Source: CAZMZW01 sp963802275
GTDB taxonomy: Bacteria > Chloroflexota > Anaerolineae > Anaerolineales > Anaerolineaceae
Assembly: GCA_963802275.1 (NCBI GenBank)
Contig: CAWDIB010000004.1
Span: forward strand, 372,001 to 436,000
Length of the DNA: 64,000 nt
Reading direction: 5' to 3'
The translations under genes and the position numbers were made by a program. Positions 29,914 through 39,198 of this stretch are shown in pieces. The notes under the pieces are model-generated. The model was not told the origin of the DNA and ran no database searches. It worked only from the letters and a program-made list of their open reading frames with translations. Within the stretch, counting starts at the first letter, position 1, and every line of letters starts with the position of its first letter.

Positions 29914-30930
29914 TTATATCTTATGGAATACTGAGATTTCCAAGGTTAGCTGGGAGAAGAAACTGTTATCCGGAAGCGGGCCGCGCCCATAAACTAGGTT
30001 GGAGACCTTTGCTTCCAATTGCAGGGAAGTTGTTTCCATAATGAATTGCTGTCCGGGTTTGATCAAGACCGGTTCACCTTTTGCCACCAATCTTTGGCGA
30101 ATATTCTCATCATTGAATGCATATTCGCTCATCAATACCTTGGTTGCAGTCTGGATGTCATTTTTATCAAAGAGCCACATTTCCAGGGCAGTCACTTTTT
30201 TGGGATCCCCTACTCCAATAGATTCAGCAATGCCGAGACCACATTCCCCCAGGAATTCACCAGCGGTGGAGTCAATGCTGAATGACTCATCATACAAATC
30301 TTGCCCGATGCGGTAACTGGCCACAAATTGTGCCATGGGTTTTTCCTTGAGACTCTCGCCCGGTTGGGGGGGATTGGGTGAATCGAAATGCGGTGCAGAA
30401 TCAACTGTCTTTTCTGCCTTTTTCATCGGCTTGAAGTTCAGTTTTGTGCGCTTGCTCAACAAGAATAAGAGAAGACCGCCAGCTGCAAGGGTGAGGAAAC
30501 AGAACAACAAGACGGGCAGGAATGAAATCCGGCTGGTAGAAGCAGCCGGTACGGCAGCCCCGGGAGTAAGCGTCAATGCTGAAGAGGGGCTTACATTCAT
30601 CAGGGTTTTAAAACTATCAATTTCTGCATTGGATGTAAACCGGCACTCAGATGCAGTCAGGTTCTTCAAGAGTTCGGCATTTTGGCTGCCCAGGCTGCTC
30701 CAGCGAACCCTCATCAGGTTTTGATCATTATTGCGAACATACGAGTCGATCAGCATGCACAGATACTGTCGCTGATAGTCTGCACTAAGATTTACCGGGG
30801 CACCGTTGACCCATTCAAGCGGCCATAGTCCCCAACCGAGCACTATCAGACCGAATATCATGCCAACCAGCAATCCCACGCCTCCCAAAACCAGCGGCCG
30901 GCTCATCAGCGATTTTACTTTTTCCATCAT
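29914..30930 (-). CDS. two-helix membrane protein of unknown function
   Basis: I do not recognise this 338-residue protein. A membrane helix at about 11-35 is followed by an exported region to about 130 (two Cys, and a Ser/Thr/Ala-rich stretch before the second helix). The second helix is at about 134-160. A Pro-rich linker leads to a cytoplasmic domain of about 140 residues (AQFVASYRIGQDLYDESF onward) that looks compact and conserved. AAGGAG precedes the start. It is upstream of topA with a 67-base gap between the two genes, and converges with greA. It may act at the envelope; no role can be named. Confidence 0.75.
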   Translation of the reverse strand: MMEKVKSLMSRPLVLGGVGLLVGMIFGLIVLGWGLWPLEWVNGAPVNLSADYQRQYLCMLIDSYVRNNDQNLMRVRWSSLGSQNAELLKNLTASECRFTSNAEIDSFKTLMNVSPSSALTLTPGAAVPAASTSRISFLPVLLFCFLTLAAGGLLLFLLSKRTKLNFKPMKKAEKTVDSAPHFDSPNPPQPGESLKEKPMAQFVASYRIGQDLYDESFSIDSTAGEFLGECGLGIAESIGVGDPKKVTALEMWLFDKNDIQTATKVLMSEYAFNDENIRQRLVAKGEPVLIKPGQQFIMETTSLQLEAKVSNLVYGRGPLPDNSFFSQLTLEISVFHKI

Positions 30931-30997
30931 GATTCATCTCCTTCCTGCATTACTACTCAAGATTAATACTTCATTTTCTTAAATAATGATGCAAGAA

Positions 30998-33298
30998 TTA
31001 TGCCTGACTCTCGCCCTCAGGCATCAATTTTTCAAGTAAGAACGTGTCATGACATTTAATGCATTGCGCTTCATTTTTATTTTTTACCACCAGCAGACCA
31101 CCACAGACAGGACAAGGGGTTGTCAGGGGTTTGTTCCACGACGTGAACTCGCATTCCGGGTAATTGGCACAGCCGTAGAAGATCCTCCCTTTTCTGGTTT
31201 TACGGATGACAATATCTCCCCCATCCAGTGGGCAATTTACGCCAATTTTTTCCAGAAATGCCTCAGTATATCGGCAAGCCGGGAAATTACTGCAACTGAT
31301 GAATTTTCCATACCGCCCCCAGCGGATGATCAGGTCATGACCGCATGTTGGACAGGGACGCCCCACTTTTTCCGGTTCGGTTTTCGTTTCAGGCATTTCG
31401 CTCTTGGCATGATCCAATTGGGGTTTAAAATCCAAATAAAATTTTTCCAGAACATCCGTCCATTTGCGCTTCCCAGTGGCAATTTCATCAAGATCCTTCT
31501 CCATACCAGCCGTAAAATGAACGCCCAAAATATCCGGGAAATATTCAACCATCAAGTCATTCACCAGAAATCCTGTTTCTGTTGGGATCAGTTTTCTCAC
31601 TTCACGAATGACATAGCCACGCGCCTGGATAGTGGAAAGGATGGGTGCATAGGTGGATGGTCTTCCAATCCCGTATTCTTCCAGCACCTGCACGAGCGAA
31701 GCTTCAGTGAACCGTGGGGGAGGCTGAGTAAAATGCTGCTCCGGGAGTACTTTTTTCAAAATCTGGACCTGACCTTCCGAGAGTCCTTTGGGGAACTTAA
31801 CGTTCTCTTCCTTTGGTTCAGAGGATTCCTCCTCGGAGGCTTCCTCGTATAAAACCAAAAAACCGGGAAACTTCATTTGAGAGCCGGAGGCGCGGAACAA
31901 ATACTGATGAAGGTTTCCTTTCCCCAGAATTTCAACAGACATGGTATCGAAAACAGCTGATTCCATCTGGGAAGCAACAAACCGCCGCCAGATCAACTGA
32001 TATAACTTGAATTGTTCACTGGATAACACCTCTTTAATTTTTTCCGGTGTTCGGAAAACCGAAGTTGGGCGGATGGCTTCGTGCGCTTCCTGGGCTACAG
32101 CTGCCCGCGTTTTATGTTTGGCAGCCTGAGCAGGCAGGTATTCCTGCCCATAAACCTCGCTGATATATTTACGAACATCTTGAAGTGCCAGGTTGGAAAT
32201 ATTTGCGGAATCGGTGCGCATATAGGTGATTAAACCAGTTGCGCCTCCTTCTCCCACATCAATTCCTTCATAGAGTTGCTGGGCGATGCTCATCGTTCTT
32301 CTGGCCGTGTAGCCCAGTTTGCGTGAAGCCTGCTGTTGCAGTGTGCTGGTGATGAAGGGCGCAAACGCATTTCTGCGCCTCTCACCTTTTTTTATCTTAC
32401 TGATATGAAATGCTGACTGATTCAGCTCCGTCAAATATCCATTTACAAGATCCTGGGTTGGCAGCTGTGGTTCCTGATCATCCACTTTTACCAACCTGGC
32501 TGTATAAGTCTCCTGGCTGCCTTCGGGGCTGAACTCAGCATCAATGGTCCAGAATTCCTTTGGAATAAACGCCTGAATCTCCCTTTCCCGTTCCACAATC
32601 AATCGCAATGCAACAGATTGAACGCGGCCGGCTGTCAGGCGATTGCGTACTTTTTCCCACAGCAAAGGGCTGAGGTTGTAACCGACCAGGCGGTCCAGGA
32701 TACGCCTCGCCTGCTGCGCATCCACCAGGTCCATGTCTATTTTGCGCGGATGGGCAAATGCCTCGGCAATGGCGGGTTTGGTGATCTCATGAAAAACAAC
32801 CCTTTGCATCCGTTCGGTGGGAATGCTGGCAGCCTCTTTCAGATGCCAGGCGATGGCCTCCCCTTCCCGATCAGGGTCGGTTGCCAGGTAAATTTCTGCA
32901 GACTTTTTAACTTCCGCTTTCAGTTCCTTGACCACGGCTTTTTTTTCATTCGGAACACGATATTTGGGTTCAAAATTATTTTCCACATCCACCGAAAGCG
33001 TGGAGCGAAGCAAATCCCTCACATGCCCGACAGAAGCTTTTACAGTAAATTCCCTGCCAAGGAAATTTCCCACCGTGCGAGCCTTGGCCGGTGATTCAAC
33101 AATAACCAATTTCCCGGATAACGCTTTCTTTTCCGGTTTTTGCATACCTTCATGTGCTTCAGTTTTTCCAATGCGGTACATTTTGGTTCCGCAAACCGGG
33201 CAAACCCCCTGGGTGGCGGCATTGCCCTTGGCATTGAAGATCGCCTGGGCATCCTTCATCTCTCTTTTTGTTTTGCATTTAACACAATAAGCTTCCAA
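30998..33298 (-). CDS. topA: DNA topoisomerase I with extra N-terminal zinc ribbon
   Basis: This type IA topoisomerase relaxes negative supercoils. The Toprim domain starts at KLVIVESPAKART and includes ATDPDREGEAIAWHL. The catalytic tyrosine is Y359 in GLITYMRTDS. Three C-terminal zinc ribbons follow (CPTCG, CPLDG and CPVCG starts). About 60 extra residues precede the Toprim domain and hold CVKC and CPVC pairs, a DUF5679-like ribbon. The start is TTG with AGGAG upstream, and the ribbon is in frame with no alternative start needed. It lies between the unknown membrane protein and manC. Confidence 0.97.
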   Translation of the reverse strand: MEAYCVKCKTKREMKDAQAIFNAKGNAATQGVCPVCGTKMYRIGKTEAHEGMQKPEKKALSGKLVIVESPAKARTVGNFLGREFTVKASVGHVRDLLRSTLSVDVENNFEPKYRVPNEKKAVVKELKAEVKKSAEIYLATDPDREGEAIAWHLKEAASIPTERMQRVVFHEITKPAIAEAFAHPRKIDMDLVDAQQARRILDRLVGYNLSPLLWEKVRNRLTAGRVQSVALRLIVEREREIQAFIPKEFWTIDAEFSPEGSQETYTARLVKVDDQEPQLPTQDLVNGYLTELNQSAFHISKIKKGERRRNAFAPFITSTLQQQASRKLGYTARRTMSIAQQLYEGIDVGEGGATGLITYMRTDSANISNLALQDVRKYISEVYGQEYLPAQAAKHKTRAAVAQEAHEAIRPTSVFRTPEKIKEVLSSEQFKLYQLIWRRFVASQMESAVFDTMSVEILGKGNLHQYLFRASGSQMKFPGFLVLYEEASEEESSEPKEENVKFPKGLSEGQVQILKKVLPEQHFTQPPPRFTEASLVQVLEEYGIGRPSTYAPILSTIQARGYVIREVRKLIPTETGFLVNDLMVEYFPDILGVHFTAGMEKDLDEIATGKRKWTDVLEKFYLDFKPQLDHAKSEMPETKTEPEKVGRPCPTCGHDLIIRWGRYGKFISCSNFPACRYTEAFLEKIGVNCPLDGGDIVIRKTRKGRIFYGCANYPECEFTSWNKPLTTPCPVCGGLLVVKNKNEAQCIKCHDTFLLEKLMPEGESQA

Positions 33299-33308
33299 GA
33301 AAATGCTC

Positions 33309-34402
33309 CTAAAGATATTTATGCTGGTCCTGTTGTTTCAGCAACTCAACCACCTGGCGCACCTTCTGCGCATCACCACGTTTGCACACCAGCAAGGCAT
33401 CCCGGGTATCAACAATGATTACATTTTCCATACCAATAATGGCACATAAGCGGTCGGTTTCTGACTGGTAAATAATAGTACCAGTTGTATCCATTAAGAT
33501 TTGTCCGCCGCCAATAATAATATTGCCGCTTTCATCTTTTTCCAGAAAATCAGCCAGTGAATCCCAACTGCCCACATCACTCCAACCCAAATCCCTGGCA
33601 GGTAAAACCACCACATTTTCGGCATGTTCCATGATGCCATAGTCAATAGTCTGCGGGGAAATCGGCATCCATTCCCTCTGAAGCTTTGCATCATATTCAG
33701 GCGTTCCTATTGCTGAAAGCAACGATTGCAAAGTATCGCTAAGAACTGGCATTTGTATTTTAAATTCATCGAGTATCCGATCCACCCGCCAAATAAACAT
33801 ACCAGAATTCCAGTAATACCCTCCATTCCTGATAAATTCCTGGGCTCGCTCAAGGTCTGGTTTTTCAACGAAACGATTTACTATTAATATTTCGGGGGAG
33901 TCTTTTCTTTCAAGGACTGAACCAGCTTCTATGTACCCATATCCAGTGGAAGGATAAACCGGTTCAATTCCCAGTGTCACCAAAGAACCTTTTTCAGCCG
34001 CTTCGTATGAATACCGCAGTAATTCTTTAAAGAGGATAACGTTATCGATGACGTGATCGGCCGTAAGAACAGCCATGATCCCTTTAGGGTCAAATGTTTT
34101 TATGTGTATTGCTGCCAAGCCCACAACCGAAGCAGTCCCTCGCGGGGTAGGTTCTACCAGGAAATTTTTGTCCGAGAATCTTCGGGTATTCTCTTCTTAA
34201 GAGTATCAACCTGGTCTGCCACCGTGACAACCAGTATGTGATCATCGGCAAAAAGCCCTTTTAATCGTTCAACCGCCTGCTGATAGAGCGATTGCTGACC
34301 ATTTACCCGGAGCATTTGCTTTGGGAAGGATTTTCGCGATACCGGCCATAAACGCGTTCCACCACCGCCAGCCATGATGACTGCATAAAAATGATCTATC
34401 AT
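33309..34402 (-). CDS. manC: mannose-1-phosphate guanylyltransferase (frameshifted)
   Basis: This enzyme makes GDP-mannose from mannose-1-phosphate and GTP. The signature AGGGGTRLWPVSRKSFPKQ begins at about residue 11. FLVEPTPRGTA and VLTADHVI follow in a second frame. One base is missing from a C run near 34171-34173 (plus strand), which splits the gene into two pieces. Restoring it gives about 364 residues. The ATG at 34402 has AAGGA upstream and lies just past the dprA stop. GDP-mannose could feed the glycosyltransferases in this window. Confidence 0.93.
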
Positions 34403-34403
34403 T

Positions 34404-35510
34404 TCAGTCCTTGTAGCTTTTTGATTCATCCTTCACTGCAAAGAAGGTCATTGGTCCTGTTTGGCGCACCAACCCTTTCAATTCCATGATGGTCAATGCG
34501 GAAGAAATTTTATCAACCGGTAAACCTGTTTGGGCCAATATTTCATCAATATACATCGCCTCGTTTGAAAGGACCTCAAAAATTGCGTTTTGCACCGGGT
34601 CCATGGGCAGGTTTTGTTGTGCTGTTTGGAAATCCTGAACATGCTCCAAATGAAGCGTTTCTAATATATCATTGAAATCAAGAAGAGGCCGGGCGCCATC
34701 GCGAATCAAGCGGTTAGTGCCCTTGCTTTTGGGAGCATAGTAATTGCCTGGAACTGCAAACACTTCCCGCCCCTGATTGACGGCAAAAGTGGATGTGATC
34801 AACGCGCCACTGCTTTCACCAGCTTCCACCACCACCGTTGCCAGAGAAAGACCGCAAATGATCCTGTTGCGGGGTGGAAAATTCAAACCATCCGGGGGTG
34901 TACCCAGCGCATATTCGCTGATCAATGCACCCTGGCTTAACATTTTTTGGGCGATCAGTTTATGTTCGGGCGGATAAACCTGATCCACACCGCAGCCCAG
35001 CACCGCAATGGTCCGGCCGCCCGCTTTAATGACCGCTTCATGAGCAATCACATCGATACCTCGAGCCAAACCACTGATTACAGTCACCTGATTCAAAGCG
35101 AGGAAAGCAGAGAGCTCTTCAGTCAATTGACGGCCATAAGCGGTATTCTGTCTGGTGCCAACGATGGCCACCGCCCAGTCATCACGGGTTTGTAACTTTC
35201 CTTTGATAAATAATACAGGAGGCGGCTGGTCAACCTCTTTCAGCCGGCGTGGATATTCCGCATCCAACAGGGTAACCACCTGAATCCCCAGACGGGATAC
35301 CTTTTCCAATTCATTTTCCAGATTGATTCCCGGGCGGGCTTGTAGAAAGGAGTTGGTGACTTTTTCTCCCAACCCCGCCTGGCGTAAAGCACCATAGGGA
35401 GCATTCCACGCAATTTCGAGGGTACCAAAGAAATTTAATAATTGCTGGAGACGTACCGATCCGATACCACGAATTTTATTAAAACCAAGCCAGTATGCCT
35501 TTGAATCCAT
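34404..35510 (-). CDS. dprA: DNA processing protein DprA/Smf
   Basis: The 368-residue protein loads RecA onto incoming single-stranded DNA during transformation. An N-terminal helix-hairpin-helix region precedes the Rossmann core with AIVGTRQNTAYGRQL, SGLARGIDVIAHEAV and GCGVDQVYPPEH. A C-terminal winged-helix domain (about 300-360) is present. AAAAGG precedes the ATG. It lies between rimM and manC in a minus-strand run of closely spaced genes. Confidence 0.96.
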   Translation of the reverse strand: MDSKAYWLGFNKIRGIGSVRLQQLLNFFGTLEIAWNAPYGALRQAGLGEKVTNSFLQARPGINLENELEKVSRLGIQVVTLLDAEYPRRLKEVDQPPPVLFIKGKLQTRDDWAVAIVGTRQNTAYGRQLTEELSAFLALNQVTVISGLARGIDVIAHEAVIKAGGRTIAVLGCGVDQVYPPEHKLIAQKMLSQGALISEYALGTPPDGLNFPPRNRIICGLSLATVVVEAGESSGALITSTFAVNQGREVFAVPGNYYAPKSKGTNRLIRDGARPLLDFNDILETLHLEHVQDFQTAQQNLPMDPVQNAIFEVLSNEAMYIDEILAQTGLPVDKISSALTIMELKGLVRQTGPMTFFAVKDESKSYKD

Positions 35511-35516
35511 GTCCTT

Positions 35517-36101
35517 TTAAGCCCATTGGGGAGGATCAACGATCATTTTATTCTCTGATAAATCGATATTCATAATGACCGAGGGAATGGCTGGTATTAA
35601 TATCTCGCGTTTGCCGTTTTCCGTATTTTGAACGACGTAGACATCATTTGAACCTGTTCGGATGATCTCTTTTATTTTACCCAGATAAGCATTGTCTTTG
35701 GTAAAAACATCCAATCCGATGATCTGGTGATGATAATACTGGTTCTTACCCAAGTTTGGACGATCTCCAGATGAGACGGAAACAATTTTGTTTATAACGG
35801 GCATACAACTTTGCGGATCAACGATTCCCTCCAATCGAACCAGATATCCACCTTTTTCCCCTCTGAAGGATTTAATTATGAATTCCTTTTTGTTCTCTCC
35901 AACGTAAACAACAACCCCCTTCTTCAGTCGTTCAGGAAAATCCGTCCAAATCTCAATCTTCATTTCCCCTTCGATCCCGTGAGGTTTGCGGAGGATGCCT
36001 ATGGATAAAAATGCAGGCTCGCCATTTTCCGGCAAGCCTGTAGTGGCATTCGATTTTTTGGGGCTTCTGTCTGTCACAAAAAAATTATGGTTCCAACACA
36101 T
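35517..36101 (-). CDS. rimM: ribosome maturation factor RimM
   Basis: RimM helps 16S rRNA processing and 30S head assembly through ribosomal protein S19. The N-terminal barrel begins LSIGILRKPHGIEGEMKIEI, and the PRC-barrel domain has YYHHQIIGLDVFTKDNAYLG. The ATG at 36101 overlaps khpA by 17 bases; a GTG at 36077, seven bases after the khpA stop, is an alternative start. The first 25-30 residues are poorly conserved. It sits in the usual ffh-rpsP-khpA-rimM order. Confidence 0.95.
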   Translation of the reverse strand: MCWNHNFFVTDRSPKKSNATTGLPENGEPAFLSIGILRKPHGIEGEMKIEIWTDFPERLKKGVVVYVGENKKEFIIKSFRGEKGGYLVRLEGIVDPQSCMPVINKIVSVSSGDRPNLGKNQYYHHQIIGLDVFTKDNAYLGKIKEIIRTGSNDVYVVQNTENGKREILIPAIPSVIMNIDLSENKMIVDPPQWA

Positions 36102-36318
36102 CCAGGGTTACACGTTTGCCTGCCCTGGCTGCAGCTACACGCAGTAGAACACGAATTGAATTCGCCACACGACCGCCCTTGCCGATGATGCGACCCATAT
36201 CCTCCTTGGCAACTTTCAATTCAATGCGGACATTGCCATTTTCTTCCACTTCATTGACTTCGACCTTGTCCGGATCGGCCACCAATGACTTTGCAATGTA
36301 TTGGACCAATTCTTTCAC
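36085..36318 (-). CDS. khpA: KH-domain RNA-binding protein KhpA (YlqC)
   Basis: The 77-residue single KH-domain protein has the GKGG loop (GRIIGKGGRVANSIRVLL) at about residues 42-58. KhpA binds RNA with KhpB and is linked to cell elongation in Gram-positive bacteria. It starts with GTG behind AAGGAG. Its position between rpsP and rimM is typical. Confidence 0.95.
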   Translation of the reverse strand: MKELVQYIAKSLVADPDKVEVNEVEENGNVRIELKVAKEDMGRIIGKGGRVANSIRVLLRVAAARAGKRVTLDVLEP

Positions 36319-36363
36319 AGCAGCTCCTTTATGTTCCCAATAAACCAGTTAATTTAAGAATAA

Positions 36364-36705
36364 TTATTTCTTTGCTGGTTGTTTGGCTGAGCGACTCTGG
36401 TAGGCAGCTTTTGCCTCCTCCATCAATTTTTCCATATTCTCGCCCTTTTGAGACCGGGTGAAACGATCCAGCAAACCGGCCTGCTTGAACAGACTGGTGA
36501 CTGACTCGCTGGGCTGCGCACCCTTCCCCAGCCAATGGTAGACACGGTCTTCTTTTATTTCCAATTCAGAAGGATCGGTGCGGGGATTATAAAAACCAAC
36601 AATCTCCAAAAAACGACCATCCCGCGGACTCTCCTTTTCCGCAACAACAATGCGGTAACTCGGCTGATTTCTAAAGCCAACACGACGTAGACGTATTCGA
36701 ACCAT
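36364..36705 (-). CDS. rpsP: 30S ribosomal protein S16
   Basis: The 113-residue protein starts MVRIRLRRVGFRNQPSYRIV, the S16 signature, followed by DGRFLEIVGFYNPRTDP. A basic C-terminal tail of about 30 residues extends beyond the E. coli length. AGGAGA precedes the ATG. It lies between ffh and khpA. Confidence 0.97.
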   Translation of the reverse strand: MVRIRLRRVGFRNQPSYRIVVAEKESPRDGRFLEIVGFYNPRTDPSELEIKEDRVYHWLGKGAQPSESVTSLFKQAGLLDRFTRSQKGENMEKLMEEAKAAYQSRSAKQPAKK

Positions 36706-36803
36706 TCCTGCTTTCTCCTAATAATATATGTTTTCTTTTGCCGGGTTAACTGAAATTGAGAGGCGCGTTAAGGAGACGCGTAATTTCTTAAACCACAAGC
36801 TTG

Positions 36804-38120
36804 TTATTGAAAAAGACTGTTTAAACCTTTCCTATCAAGTTTACCAAACTTTTTCATTAATAACTGCATATTATAAAACTCTTTTACCACCCTATTCACA
36901 TCCTGTACCTGGTTGCCGGAACCCTGGGCGATCCTTCTCCGGCGGCTGGCATTTAATATCTCCGGGTTTCTGCGTTCGCGGATGGTCATGGATTGGATGA
37001 TCGCCAGTGTTTTACTGAGTTTTTTATCTGCTTCATCGGTTGAAATGGACCGCGCCGATAAATTGTTCGGAAGCATTTCCAGTAATGATCCCATTGATCC
37101 CATCTTTTTAATTTGCACCAATTGTTCAGCAAAATCTTCCAGATTGAGTTTGCCTTTTTTAATTTTTTCCGCCTGTTTAGCCACCTGTTGTTCTGTAAAC
37201 GTCTGTTCGGCTTTTTCAATGATTCCAGCAATATCGCCCATCCCGAGGATGCGGTCAGCCAACCGCCTGGGTTGATACATTTCCATTGCATCCAACGTTT
37301 CACCCACCCCAATCAGCTTAATCGGCACACCGGTCATCCTGCGGATGGAGATGGCGGCCCCGCCACGTGCATCGCCATCCAGTTTGGTGATGAAAAGACC
37401 AGTGATGGGCAGGACCTTTTGAAAACCTTCGGCCACCTTTACCGCTTCCTGGCCAGTCATCGCATCCACCACCAGCAGCGTTTCGGTGGGATTCACCACA
37501 GATTGGATTTTTCCAAGTTCATCCATTAGATCTTGGTCCAATTGGGAGCGCCCGGCAGTGTCCACCAACATGGTCGTCACGCCGCTTTTTTTGGCGGAGA
37601 AAAAAGCATCCTTGACAATCCGGGTTGTATTTTCTGTTTCCAGGGAAAACACCGGAACGTTAATTTGTTGCCCAAGTTTAATTAATTGTGAACGGGCTGC
37701 CGGTCGGTATGGATCCGCCGCCACCAGCATAACCCTTTCACCCTCGCTTTGTAAATATTTGCCCAGCTTGGCTGATGCGGTGGTTTTCCCGGAGCCCTGC
37801 AAGCCAACCAATATCACAACTCTTGGCTTTTCACCTTTTAATTCCAAACCAACCGGTTCACCGAGGATGCCGACCAGTTCATCATGGACAATTTTGATCA
37901 CTTGCTGGGCCGGGTTCAATGCCTGTGATATTTCAACCCCAACAGCCCGCTGCTTGATATTTTCAATGAATTCTTTAACCACCTGATAATTCACATCCGC
38001 TTCAAGCAGGGCAATTCTCACCTCGCGCAGGACTGATTCCACATCTTCTGGAGAAAGCTTGGCTTTGCGACGCAAATTGGTGAAAATCTGCTCCAACCGG
38101 GCAGTTAAGCCTTCAAACAC
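36804..38120 (-). CDS. ffh: signal recognition particle protein Ffh
   Basis: This GTPase targets nascent membrane proteins to the translocon with 4.5S RNA. An N domain (1-90) precedes the G domain with GLQGSGKTTASAKL, DTAGRSQLDQD and TKLDGDARGGAA. The M domain has a SRRRRIAQGSG RNA-binding loop region. It is 438 residues. The start is GTG behind AGGAG. Its M domain is short and lacks the Met-rich tail of longer homologues. It heads the rpsP operon. Confidence 0.97.
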   Translation of the reverse strand: MFEGLTARLEQIFTNLRRKAKLSPEDVESVLREVRIALLEADVNYQVVKEFIENIKQRAVGVEISQALNPAQQVIKIVHDELVGILGEPVGLELKGEKPRVVILVGLQGSGKTTASAKLGKYLQSEGERVMLVAADPYRPAARSQLIKLGQQINVPVFSLETENTTRIVKDAFFSAKKSGVTTMLVDTAGRSQLDQDLMDELGKIQSVVNPTETLLVVDAMTGQEAVKVAEGFQKVLPITGLFITKLDGDARGGAAISIRRMTGVPIKLIGVGETLDAMEMYQPRRLADRILGMGDIAGIIEKAEQTFTEQQVAKQAEKIKKGKLNLEDFAEQLVQIKKMGSMGSLLEMLPNNLSARSISTDEADKKLSKTLAIIQSMTIRERRNPEILNASRRRRIAQGSGNQVQDVNRVVKEFYNMQLLMKKFGKLDRKGLNSLFQ

Positions 38121-38158
38121 GGTGTACTCTCCTTCTAAGAAAGGTCATTTGTATTCTT

Positions 38159-38181
38159 TTTGACCTGAAATACCGGTCAAA
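38159..38181. repeat. inverted repeat between ffh and degV
   Basis: TTTGACC and GGTCAAA form a perfect 7-base inverted repeat around nine bases in the divergent ffh/degV spacer. The minus-strand copy contains TTGACC, a possible -35 for ffh. It could be an operator or simply promoter sequence. Confidence 0.35.
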
Positions 38182-38263
38182 CCATAAATTGATAAAACCG
38201 AAATCATTTTTCAGGGTTAAAAAGTATATTCTAATTATGCATTATTAAGCAAAAGGAGTTGAA

Positions 38264-39124
38264 ATGCCAAAAATTGCCATTGTTACCGATAGTACAGCTT
38301 ACCTCCCATCTGAGACTTATGCCAAATTGCCGATCTTTACCATACCCCTGCATGTCATCTGGGGTGACGAGACATACAAAGACAACGTGGAAATTACCCC
38401 GGATGTGTTTTATTCTAAATTGGGTTCAGCCAAGATTATGCCATCCACATCACAGCCTTCACCGCAGGAATTTGTTGAGCTTTACCAGAAGGTTGCCCAG
38501 GAATATGATGAAATTCTCAGCATCCATATTTCCGCGAAGTTATCAGGAACAGTCGACAGCGCATTACAGGCAAAAAAAATCCTGGAAAACAAGATTAAAG
38601 TCGAAGTGGTCGATTCCCGTTCAACCAGCATGGGGTTGGGATTCCTGGCTTTGACTGCCGCCAGAAAAGTAAAAGCTGGTGAAAACCTGCAAAACACGAA
38701 GGATTTCATCGAATCTGCTCGTGACCGGGCAAAAATATTTTTCATTCTGAAAACTCTCGAGTTCTTAAAGCGGGGGGGACGCATTGGTGCAGCATCTGCA
38801 CTGCTGGGCACGGCACTGGATCTAAAACCCATCCTGATGGTTGACGAAGGGGAAGTGAAACCTTATGTTAAAGTAAGGACCATGCAAAAAGCTTTAGTCA
38901 AACTGGTTGAAGTACTGCAGGAAAATATTGCCGGCAAAACCCCTGTCCACCTGGCTGTGATACAAGCAGAGGCAGAATCAGATGCCGGATTTTTACGCAA
39001 AGAAATTCAAAACCGCTTAACAAAAGAGGAGCTGGCAGAAATGGTTAATGCCGGCATCAGCCCAGTCATCGGCACCCATGCCGGCCCCGGGGCAGTGGGA
39101 ATTTGTTTTCTGACCGAGAAATAG
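38264..39124 (+). CDS. DegV family fatty-acid-binding protein
   Basis: The 286-residue protein begins KIAIVTDSTAYLP and has the STSQPSPQEF and SAKLSGTVDSA motifs of the DegV/FakB family. Family members bind a fatty acid and present it to the FakA kinase. FakA is not in this window. AAAAGGAG precedes the ATG. The gene is monocistronic: it has a divergent neighbour and a strong terminator two bases after its stop. Confidence 0.95.
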   Translation: MPKIAIVTDSTAYLPSETYAKLPIFTIPLHVIWGDETYKDNVEITPDVFYSKLGSAKIMPSTSQPSPQEFVELYQKVAQEYDEILSIHISAKLSGTVDSALQAKKILENKIKVEVVDSRSTSMGLGFLALTAARKVKAGENLQNTKDFIESARDRAKIFFILKTLEFLKRGGRIGAASALLGTALDLKPILMVDEGEVKPYVKVRTMQKALVKLVEVLQENIAGKTPVHLAVIQAEAESDAGFLRKEIQNRLTKEELAEMVNAGISPVIGTHAGPGAVGICFLTEK

Positions 39125-39125
39125 C

Positions 39126-39157
39126 AAAATCACCCTCCATTGCGAGGGTGATTTTTT
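39126..39157 (+). terminator. intrinsic terminator after degV
   Basis: AAAATCACCCTC pairs with GAGGGTGATTTT over the six-base loop CATTGC, and the run continues with T. The stem is 12 bp and perfect. Confidence 0.92.
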
Positions 39158-39198
39158 ATTATACATCCTTTGGTAAAATTCCAATACAGGGATTATTT

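Noticed and set aside
39103..39198. N-terminal extension of the DUF1015 protein
   Set aside because: It would begin inside degV and pass through the degV terminator. ATG 39199 matches the family start.
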